Source: Limnanthes douglasii subsp. nivea
Lineage: Eukaryota; Streptophyta; Magnoliopsida; Brassicales; Limnanthaceae
Length of the DNA stretch: 64,000 nt
NCBI GenBank assembly: GCA_036936605.1
Contig: JAUPFV010000004.1
Location: forward strand, 295,286,009-295,350,008
Reading direction: 5' to 3'
A model generated the notes under the pieces. It was not told where the DNA came from. It made no database searches and was given only the letters and a program-made list of their open reading frames with translations. Below, one piece after another: positions 55,866-64,000 of this stretch. The position numbers and the translations under genes are program-made. Position 1 is the first letter of the stretch. Each line of letters starts with the position of its first letter.

Positions 55866-56319
55866 TGATGAGTCCGAATTCAGCGTGCTCCCCGGACAGG
55901 GACATATCAGTCCAAGGCCTCCGGACCGGACAGATCGGACAGATCATATGGACCGGACAGATCACTTCGAACACAATAACCATAAGGCCGTTCGAACTAT
56001 GACAAAAGTACTAAAAAACCTAAACACTTTTTGACTAAGCTACTTGCTCTCCTACTTAGAGCTCATGGGTCTTTGAACATGACCCGGGTCCATTAAACAT
56101 GACCCGAAAGCCCATAAGGGCCCAAACATCACACTATAAATACCCAACCACCTGCATTAACTATGGTAATGAGAATTAACTGCTACCAAGCTGCTTAATT
56201 ATCTCTCTACTCTCTAAACACGTTAAACACCCACACACCACCACTTAAACACCCGTATACCACCGTAAAATACCAACTGAAATTACCAGCCTACCCTAAG
56301 GCGATTATTGTCCACACCA
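55866..56319 (+). repeat. Element IX 3' LTR
   Basis: The LTR is 454 bp and pairs with 45791-46245. The TATAAATA box is at 56135-56142. Confidence 0.95.
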
Positions 56320-56324
56320 CCATT

Positions 56325-57234
56325 AACAACCATATTCTCAAATAACAACCGTAATTCGAGTCGTCCTAAATATGGGGATATTAAATTCATATATGTTAAA
56401 TAGGGAACTATAATAGTCAGATCAAAGTTGAACATTATCGAGACAAACTTGACAATTACATATCATTTCACTGAAGGTGTTACCATCGCGAATCTTTCAC
56501 GAACACACGTCCACATGAATGTATCTAGCTTATAGGAATTTAGATTTAGTGGGATTTGGTTTGGTTATAGTTTATTACATTGATTAGTTTTGTTCTTATT
56601 CATTACATTTAATAATTTAGCTCATAGATTATAAATTAATATAATAGGACCATTTGTAAATTAACGGGTAGTGAGTGCGGGATAGGACACACTCTATAAG
56701 AAGTCAAATTTCGTTTGGGTTTATGAAATAAAAAGTAGGCCGAATAAGGTGAAGAGTTTGATGATGATTATTGGTTGGAAAAATGGATAATGAAGCTGAA
56801 GAGTTGTTGACAGCTATTGAAGAATCGCCAAAAGTTATCTACTACCAAGTAGAGTGACACTTGTAAGTTGGCAGACCTAGTGGCATGCTACATACAGACT
56901 AGAGTACTCTATGTGGTTCTAGGTATTAGTAGATAAATGATTGAAAAACCACGTGTACATTCAAAACCAACTTGAGGAGGTTGCATACAAATTCGAAGAG
57001 ATCTTAAGTATAAAATTTGGAATCCTTGATTCGAGAGTCTTTAAATGTAATTACGAGAAGTCTTAATTCGAAGCAAACTTAAATATGGTTTCATTTGAAC
57101 ATGATAAGTGGTTAAGTAAGCTATTTTGATGAGGTGATAGGAGGTTTAAATTCAAAGCAACCTAGAGTTTGGTTGCCATGGCTTCAAAGATTTTTAGTCT
57201 TATTCGTCACTCTTCATAAGAACTAGGGGGGTAC
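56325..57234. other. Non-coding remnant before a copia-like LTR
   Basis: No open frame or motif was recognised. The last bases, AACTAGGGGGGTAC, are purine-rich and precede the LTR at 57235, so at least the right part is probably the 3' untranslated end of a plus-strand copia-like element. Confidence 0.4.
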
Positions 57235-57483
57235 TGATAAGGATATGAATTATTACAGACTAAAGATAATAATACTGAGATTTTTTTAGATGAATTGCGA
57301 AGTTATGAGAGAAGATTTGTATTATTTGTAAACATAAAATACTACGATGCAATATATACTACGAACACACGTTTCTCTCTCTAAAATTGCAATACTTAAA
57401 TTATCTCGTAATACTTTCAATATTTTTCGTATAATCATAAATTCAATTCGATTAATTCATAAGAAAACATCTTGCATTTATCA
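57235..57483 (+). repeat. Copia-like LTR (3' LTR of a remnant)
   Basis: The 249-bp segment has inverted ends TGATAA..TTATCA, with a G-run PPT immediately upstream. No second copy or TSD was found, so the end points are tentative. Confidence 0.5.
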
Positions 57484-58200
57484 GACACAAGATTTGCAAG
57501 TGGCTATATCGACATAACTGCATTTTTAGAATCTTTTCATGATCATTGGAAGAGGTTAGATATAATTATACGAACAAACCTAACCACGATAGAGCTCCTG
57601 AAAGAAAACATGAATATAATTTTAATGCATATCAACGCCGAGTGGCACATATAATATATTTACAAGAAATAGATAAAAATAGTCTATCGGAAACATCAAC
57701 CCTTTTGGAAACTTTTAGAGAAACAAAAACACTTTGATCGTCCACATGCCAACATAATAATAAATGTTTTTATATCGTTCACTATATTAGATAAATCACA
57801 TTTGGCACATGCGAAAGATTCAGGAAAAGCTAGTAAAATTTTGATACGTAGCCTTTTCAAAACTCTTTTGGTCAAAGAGAAAGAAATTACACATGAAGTA
57901 AACCTATTGATTTGAAACTAGCAAAACAAGATAGTGGTCAAAACGTCCCATCATAGAAACCTGCGGTAGTTAGAACTCATTCGATGGCACCACTATCTAC
58001 TCATGTGCTTCATGTTAATTCTCAGTCAATAACGTCCTGTCATAGAAATCTGCGGTAGTTAGAACTTCTTCGATGACACCACTATCTACTCATGTTCTTC
58101 ATGTTAATTCTCAATCAATGACGTTTTTCACAAACATCCTTTCTTTTGTCCAGCTATTTTCGAATAACCGAGGAACAAACATTATTATTCTCATGGCCGA
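57484..58200. other. Unassigned sequence with an 89-bp tandem duplication
   Basis: Short open stretches at 57472-57737 have no recognisable domain. The right part merges into the copia C integrase remnant. Confidence 0.4.
57943..58120. repeat. Two tandem 89-bp repeats
   Basis: Unit 1 is 57943-58031 and unit 2 is 58032-58120. Both run from ACGTCC..TCATAGAAA through CACCACTATCTACTCATGT to TCA.TCAAT, differing at about ten positions. Confidence 0.85.
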
Positions 58201-58720
58201 AGTTTATCTTGCTTCATATGTGTGTATGCAACACATCCAAACACTATGTTCCAGCTTAGCTTTATTTTTGGTTCATGCCTCTTGAAGATAAATAAACATA
58301 AGCACCGTAGATGAACTTATGTTGATGATATTCGCAGTTGTAGTCACAGCCTCTCCCCGTAACCTTTCGCCCATTCCAACTGTTTGAAACAAACACCTAG
58401 CCCTTTTCAATAAGGTTCAGTTCATTCTTTTAGCAAGCTCATTTTATTGGGGAGTCTCACTCACGGGCCGGTGTCTAGAAATGCCAAGCTTTGAGCAATA
58501 GGTAATGAACTCTTTGTTCACATATTCTAAGTTATTATCAGTCTGAAGCTTCTTCAACATCTTCTCATCTTGATTTTCCATAAAAGTCTTACAGTTTCCA
58601 AAAACATCAAATGCTTCATACTTGGTCTTCAAAAGTATAACCCATACTTTTCTAGAACAGTCATCAATCAAGGACATGAAGTACCTTGCATCACCTATAG
58701 TACGTTCTCGTGCCGGACCC
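58200..58720 (-). pseudogene. Copia C integrase remnant
   Basis: On the minus strand are MSLIDDCSRKVWVILLKTKYEAFDVF, KKLQTDNNLEYVNKEFITYCSKLGISRH, then TPQ-stop-NELAKRMN, matching the copia integrase core (LRTDNG..E, TPQQNG.AER.N) with losses. It continues near 58380-58320 as the RARCLF.. EAV.TTANIIN segment. Stops are present. Confidence 0.75.
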
Positions 58721-59295
58721 GATCTATATGAACATACTCAAGCACATCATTTTTTTATTGTTACTATGCAAAAACTTTACCCTTATGCTCTTTCCTAGCA
58801 CACAAATTGTCAGAGTCACCCTCCAGAATATTCTTCCACAAAGTGTTCATACACCTCTGATAGATAAACTAAGAGGATTGTGGCTTGGTCCTCGTACTTC
58901 ACCTTGACTCCAACTGTATCCAAGTCAAGACAGATTCTATTAAAATTATGTAAATGTATTTGAATATCTTTGCTCTCATCTATTGGGAACATATACAATT
59001 ATTTATTGAGATACAATCCATTTAATAGGGATTTCGTTATCTAAATCGCCTCCAAGATATTCCATATCCCCAAAACCATAGGCTCTTCAGACACCTCACA
59101 AAGAGAATCATCTTTAAGTTCAAAATGAGGGCATTATGATCTTCGGAAAGAAATATAACATCAACCTTATGTGTAGATTTCTCGTCAATTGCAGTAATTA
59201 ATCCATTATATACTAGATATTCCCAAACTTTCATTCTCCATAGGTTGAAATCATTATCTCCGTTGAATTTTTCTAGGTTCCAACTTCATGGAACT
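58721..59295 (-). pseudogene. Copia C gag remnant
   Basis: On the minus strand are EKFNGDNDFNLWRMKVWEYLV (about 59280-59220), typical of the gag start of Ty1/copia, and FPIDESKDIQIHLHNFNRICLDL..ILLVYLSEVYEHFVEEYSGG (58998-58816). The zinc finger and protease are missing before integrase, so there is an internal deletion near 58720-58800. Confidence 0.75.
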
Positions 59296-59299
59296 AATC

Positions 59300-60240
59300 T
59301 TTGATGTTTGGTGCGAACCTTCTATCTAACCTCAAGATCTGAAATGATCTTTGTCTTTTTTTTAACACTACATACAATATTTTTCCAGATTATTCATGCT
59401 CACCAAACCACTTGTTATGGAAATTTCTCTTACAAGATAAACCTTGATGTAGAATAATAAAAAACAGTCAAGTCCCAACAAACAACCGAATTTTGGACAA
59501 TGTTAGCCGAAGCTTAGCCACTCTAGCTGAAACTTATTAGATGATAGTATTGAATCTGCAACAAGAACAGAAGAGCCACGCAACTTCAGCTTGCACTCAA
59601 AGCTTTACTGTGAACCCCCAGAACAATAAAGTAAGAAAAGAACAATAATTGAAACCTAAGCGCACACACAATATATATTTAACGTAGATCATATTGTAAA
59701 GAAATTTTACATCCATGGGAAATGAATACATATTTTATATATATGAGGTTATAAGGAGACTTTCTTCAATACTAAAAACTCAACCACTCATCTTTGTTAC
59801 AAAACATTCTCATCGTATAAAATAATTATGGATCTTATAATGACTCGAAGTATTCGTCTTTTCCTCACTATGCCGAAAAATTCAGTTTTCTCTAGGAAAT
59901 CTCACAAGTTTTTCTCTCACACAAATTATCGACAATGACTCATACCCAACTCTCGCTATTTATAGAGGATCAATGATGTGCACAATAATTCTCAACTAAC
60001 AATAGCACATAACATTCCATTTCCTTATTTTCTCTGCCATGTGAGCACATAAAGACAAGACTGCGCTAACATCCGTATAGAAGACGGTTAGTGGCTATTT
60101 TTTGTACTAGTTGTCTCATATAATACACTTAGATCAACGTCTTTATGATCAAAGACTGAGATTTAACATCAATTCATACTTTTAGTGACTATCACGGTTT
60201 AAAAAGTATTCAAATGATCATATTCTCTTTTCCAATATTT
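59300..60240 (-). repeat. Copia C leader and 5' LTR (limits approximate)
   Basis: The part 59870-60200 matches the copia A LTR region at 12986-13375. A minus-strand TATAAATAG (59957-59965, plus strand CTATTTATA) is a possible TATA box. A PBS was not found by eye. Confidence 0.5.
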
Positions 60241-61370
60241 TAAAATCTTTCATCTTAATTTTTTTGGTTTAGTTTCGTCATTTTATTTATAAGGTGACTT
60301 ACCATATACTACCAAATGAGAAAATAAATTGTAACATGATATTCAATTTTTCATACTAGTAAAAGGTATCTCAACCAACGTTCCAACCAAATACCTCATT
60401 AATATAAATAAGTCTTCATCACAAGTCACGCTTCTTCATCTATTTTCTCTATGCACGTGTATCTTTTAATTTTTGTAAACTTTTAATAATGCCTATCTTT
60501 TTTAACCGTAGTTGAGAAAAAGTACTTGAAGCATCATTAATTTTGTTTTTTTAAAAGAACTAAGATGGATCCATAAAAGAATTCCTAGACCTGTTAGCCT
60601 TGGTCTCCCATTTTATATTTAGTTTAACCATAATTTCACACTTGGCAGATAGCCGTATTTGACAGTTTGCATAAGCAAATTTGTTTTTTCAAATTTAACT
60701 TTGGACATTTCACATTTCATTTAACCATGCTAATTATATTTGCATTTAACCATGTTTTGCAGTTCGCATTCAGTAAAAAAAATCAAATTTTGTTTCGCAT
60801 TTCGTATTTACCCATATTTTAGAGTTTTCACTTATACAATATATTTTTTCAAATTTAACCCTTGTCTGTTTTTCATTTTTTTAACTTTTGTTTCGCGCTT
60901 TGGATTTATTCATGTTTCACAGTTCGCACTTGAATTTTTTTTATAATTTAGGATTTTAAAAATATATTTTTAGATGATGAGTTTAAAAAATTAAACATTT
61001 ATTATAATTTTGATACTTAAGTTAAAAGAAATGGCACTTATTGGCAATACGAAGAGTTTCCAAAAAAAATTATAGTTTATAGTTTTGAAAAAAAGTATAA
61101 CATTTTTTTTATAGTTTGATACTTAAGTTAAAAGAAATGGCCCTGATTAGCAATATGATGAGTTTCCAAAAAAAATATATAGTTTATAGTTTTTTATAGT
61201 TTTGAAAAAAAAAATATAATTTAAGATGTCAAAATATATTTTTAGATGATGAGTTTTCAAAAAAACATTTTTTAATAGTTTTGATACCTAAGTTAAAAGA
61301 AATGGCACTTGTTAGCAATATGGTTAAAAGAAAAAAAAACTTAACCAGCTAGGAGTTCTTCTATCACAAG
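60241..61370. repeat. AT-rich region with imperfect tandem repeats
   Basis: A unit around GATACTTAAGTTAAAAGAAATGGC..TTAGCAATATG recurs at about 61009, 61120 and 61289. A looser set of CATTTAACCATGTTTTGCAGTTCGCA-like words spans 60650-60930 (written here only as a pattern). No gene is supported; a 68-codon open stretch at 60740-60946 lies inside the repeat. Confidence 0.6.
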
Positions 61371-61595
61371 GTACTTGTGTAAGCAATCATACAAACTAAG
61401 CACTGAACAAATGCATATATTTCACATATTTGACATTCTGCTGCCAATTTATGTCTCTACTCTACTGACATGTACAATGAGATAGTGACACTTTATAGAG
61501 AAAATATGAATTTCCTTCTGTTATGTAAGGATATGAGCTGATACTCTACTGGGTTCAGGTCGATTCATCCATATGAACTGGATTCTCTTTTGAGT

Positions 61596-62707
61596 TCAGG
61601 TCGATTCATCCGAGCTGGACGTCGTAGCTGGTGTTATTGGTGCTGGATATAATAGAATGAATTAGCTTAATATTAAGAGACCAAAGAGAAAAGTAAAGCA
61701 AAAAGGAAACCATAATAATTATAAATAGAATGAAAATAATACTTGAATATCCTCTTTGGACTTAAAATGACTGTTTTGCTTGTACACTATTGAACTCTTA
61801 TTTCAAGACTTACCACCTTTACAAATTTCTAGCCACCGATGAAACTCAACCAATAGATCATGATGTTCTTCAAAAGTACGAATCACCTGACATGAACAGA
61901 ATTGAAACACAACAATTTCGCATCTCAGATAACATGAAAAGTAAAATATAATACAGTGAAATGGACAGGTTCCTTCAAACTGCACTGAAAACTCAATACT
62001 AAAAGTATCAATGCATGGTCCAAGAAAACATACGGCATGCTCCAAAAGTGCCTTCGCGGATCTACCCATGGTCAAACACCTATTAGGAGCAGACCATTCA
62101 TCTAAAAGGGTCAAAAGGACCAGCAAGGCTCCGCTGCATAACCGTCTCTCGATGGTTTTATATAATACAGAATTAGCTGCATTCCTGTTATAGTTATTAA
62201 CAAGTCTAACAGTCTTGCAACGGTCTATTTCCAATTTCAAAAGTTGATAAAAGATCCCGTACTCATCTGCACTCCCTGACCGTCCATCGAATAAACTAGA
62301 TAATATAGCACCAATTTTCGAAGAAGCTATATCCTCTTCGAGCTTTGTTCTATACTCCTCGGGTAAAAAGCTGTTGAATCCACGAACCAGATTATCATAC
62401 CCTTCGATTAGTTCTTTTACTCGAGCAATAAAATCAGTTGGACCAATCCTGAAAAAAACATAGTACGACTATGAATTTAATATTCAAGAAGAGTATCAAA
62501 TTTTTCGCTATAAGATGTCCAGAAGGTCCAAAGAGTTCACCTTTTGTGATTGTATTCATTCCAGACATGAAGAAACATGTCATATTTCTCCTTTTCATCT
62601 TCCAAAGTATCTTTGACTATCCTTACATAGCACATGGCAAAATCGGTCGGTGATTCACCTTGTTTGGCTTGCGAGCCTGAAGGTGAATCGTCTCCGGGTT
62701 GCTTCAT
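61596..62707 (-). CDS. SIN3-like paired amphipathic helix (PAH) protein, spliced
   Basis: Minus-strand exons are 62707-62541, 62448-62034, 61886-61814 and 61642-61596, giving 233 residues. All introns have GT..AG ends (GTGAAC..TTTTTTTCAG; GTATGT..CATGTCAG; GTAAGT..ATATCCAG). If the last intron is retained, exon 3 instead ends at TGA 61803 and the protein has 221 residues. The start MKQPGDDSPSG lies just after a splice acceptor (CTTGTGCAG). Residues 23-88 (FAMCYVRIVKDTLEDEKEKYDMFLHVWNEYNHKR.., then IGPTDFIARVKELIEGYDNLV and RGFNSFLPEEY) match a PAH domain with the FLxVW and GFNxFLP motifs. A second PAH-like end, VIRTFEEHHDLLVEFHRWL, follows exon 2. PAH domains bind transcription factors; full SIN3 scaffolds histone deacetylases, and this short form lacks that part. 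There is no stop or frameshift, unlike every TE gene around it. Confidence 0.7.
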
Positions 62708-62918
62708 TTCTGCACAAGCAGTGACATTGATAACAAGTAGGGTGATTTTCTAATTATATCTTGGGTGAAGAATCAAACAACACTAACTTTTTTCTTTCTT
62801 CGAATTTTCATGGGAAAGAAAAATCGGCCGAAAGTGTAATCAGATTGCTAAGAATAAAGAAAGAAGAACAATGGAAGAGATAAAATAGTCAATCAACAGT
62901 GTTCGTTGCAGTCCATAC

Positions 62919-63130
62919 CTGTGTCAGATCAAACAAATGTTTCTTGGTGAAATGAACCACGAAAACCTAAAGAGAGGAGAGAAATTTGAAAAGCTTGCGA
63001 AGAAAGTTATTAACACTCAAGAACTCGGATAAAAAAAGCAACTTGTAGACTATTACATAACCTCTAGGAATTAACAGAAATAACTAACTTCTATTAGTTG
63101 GCTGGCAGTCATATACTAACACTGCCTTTC
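62919..63130 (-). other. 5' untranslated exon of the PAH gene
   Basis: A donor ACACAG|GTATGG ends an exon at 62919, and the acceptor before the ATG is at about 62711. The resulting intron of about 208 bp would lie in the 5' UTR. The outer limit is estimated from the TATA-like sequence near 63154. Confidence 0.4.
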
Positions 63131-63152
63131 CATCTCAGCTTTTGGTGACCAG

Positions 63153-63161
63153 TCTATATAG
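63153..63161 (-). promoter_or_regulatory. TATA-like box of the PAH gene
   Basis: The minus strand reads GCTATATAGAC. A transcription start about 30 bp downstream would fit the 5' UTR exon. This is inferred from position only. Confidence 0.35.
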
Positions 63162-63169
63162 CAACCACA

Positions 63170-64000
63170 TAAGATGATCTCGAAGCCGGAGACAACACAG
63201 TAACAATAAGAAAGGGTTAGCAGCAAATATAAGAGTATGAAAACTTGTTGTCTAATTTGCCAAAATAAGCAGTACCCTAATGAGTTTTTTTATTGGATTC
63301 CGTGATTAAATTTATAGATTTTCAAACTCGATGAATTAAATGAGACTAAATTTGTACATTTTGTCAAGTCCAACAACTCTCACCGATGAATTTAAAATCA
63401 AGAGGCTAAATGAAAGAAAATTAAAATAGTCGGGACTATTTCCTGACTTAATAAATACACTAAGTTACACCACTAAATACACTGATCGGTAGAAATTTCA
63501 AAACCTTCTTTCCATTTATCTTCTTCGTACACATTATCAAAAACCGGATGACTTGTCACTTTATGTTTTTCAGGAATAAAAAATTATTATTATTCTCTAA
63601 ATAAACTAAAAAACTATTCATCGAATTTCTATTCTTGATTTATTTGATGTTTACTTTTGAATTGATTGTTCGTTATAATAGAAGTAGGTAGAATGATAGT
63701 TAGTTAAAATTAGTTAAATATAGGATTATAATCGATTTGGTAATGATTCCAAAAGTAAAATGGGTTTGGTTACTACTCTCTATGTTTAATAATAAGTGAA
63801 TATTTAGAAGAGTATTTTTGTTTCATAACAAACGTGGTTTTCATTTTCCAATGCTTTCATTTTCCGATGCATAAATAATTACATAATATATCTCACTTTC
63901 ATTTTGTGCAACGTTTTCTAAATTGATTTTGGTGACACGTGGCTGCATCTGAAAAGAGAAAAGAGACTGCGCGATGGACTAAATTTATATAAAGTTATAG
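63170..64000. other. AT-rich intergenic sequence upstream of the PAH gene
   Basis: No coding sequence, LTR or terminal repeat was recognised. Confidence 0.5.

Larger units (their letters stand above)
45791..56319 (+). mobile_element. Element IX: youngest and most complete Tat-like Ty3/gypsy
   Basis: The element is 10,529 bp with LTRs at 45791-46245 and 55866-56319 that differ at about nine bases and one indel (98% identical), and an exact CCATT TSD (45786-45790 and 56320-56324). Order: LTR, PBS, gag-protease, UAG, pol, conserved block, twin dyads, antisense aORF, G-box palindrome, PPT and LTR. gag-protease is open; pol and aORF are broken at few points. Movement would require proteins from another copy. 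Confidence 0.96.

Noticed and set aside
60740..60946. A 68-codon Phe-rich open frame
   Set aside because: It lies inside an imperfect repeat array; the Phe richness comes from T runs.
60650..61330. Tandem repeats as a CRISPR-like array
   Set aside because: Units are degenerate and unequal in length, with no spacer structure, in a plant nuclear context.
62011..62193. A plus-strand open frame opposite the PAH gene
   Set aside because: It is the reverse of exon 2 of a gene with intact splice sites and PAH motifs on the minus strand.

Overview
This looks like a nuclear segment of a eudicot plant genome. Nearly all of it is nested LTR retrotransposons: Ty3/gypsy elements of the Tat type (a Grande/Retand-like architecture) and Ty1/copia elements. 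There is also a CACTA-type DNA transposon end, a hAT-like MITE, a broken CC-NBS-LRR resistance-gene remnant, and one likely host gene encoding a SIN3-like paired amphipathic helix protein. Codon-level homology among the copies, LTRs bounded by TG..CA, primer binding sites, polypurine tracts and target-site duplications (TSDs) all support this reading. No rRNA or tRNA gene, CRISPR array or prokaryotic operon was seen.

Layout. (a) 1-10073 is a stack of insertions whose left halves lie outside the window: gypsy I(-) in gypsy II(-), II in the 3' LTR of gypsy III(+), III in the gag of gypsy IV(-), IV in gypsy V(-), and V in a CACTA fragment, which itself lies in the degraded pol of gypsy VI(+; 10077-12865). 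(b) Copia A(-) begins near 13.0 kb and is split by a 20.6-kb block. The block is gypsy VII(-; 14104-34728), which carries gypsy VIII(+; 14775-25142) inside it. Copia A resumes at 34.73-36.39 kb and is joined to an integrase piece of another copia (36.39-36.96 kb). (c) 37-38.6 kb is AT-rich DNA, followed by a 526-bp hAT-like MITE (38597-39122) and an NLR remnant (39.14-40.36 kb). (d) Copia D(+; 40872-45587) has a TACTG TSD and a scar of gypsy LTR sequence in its RT. (e) Gypsy IX(+; 45791-56319) has a CCATT TSD and LTRs about 98% identical. It is the most complete and youngest element. (f) 56.3-60.2 kb holds copia remnants and one LTR. (g) 60.2-61.4 kb is an AT-rich repeat. (h) A spliced PAH-domain gene lies on the minus strand at 61.6-63.1 kb.

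The recurring system is the Tat-type element. In its own orientation the order is: LTR, PBS (TGGCGACCACAGTGGGAGC or a variant), gag-protease, a conserved in-frame UAG followed by CAG, pol (RT, RNase H, integrase), a conserved block ending in AGGTTTTAATGAGGTGTC, and then an extra gene on the opposite strand (aORF). The aORF has one phase-1 intron, a conserved GACACGTGTC palindrome upstream of its start, and two copies of a CCTTGG-N4-CCAAGG dyad just past its stop. The aORF starts next to the 3' LTR and runs back toward pol, so the pol and aORF transcripts converge. The coding parts of I-VIII are all broken. In IX, gag-protease is open, but pol has two frameshifts and three premature stops besides the conserved UAG.

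Coordinates of LTRs, PBSs, TSDs and splice sites were read by eye from the sequence. Pseudogene limits and copia LTR limits without TSDs are approximate.
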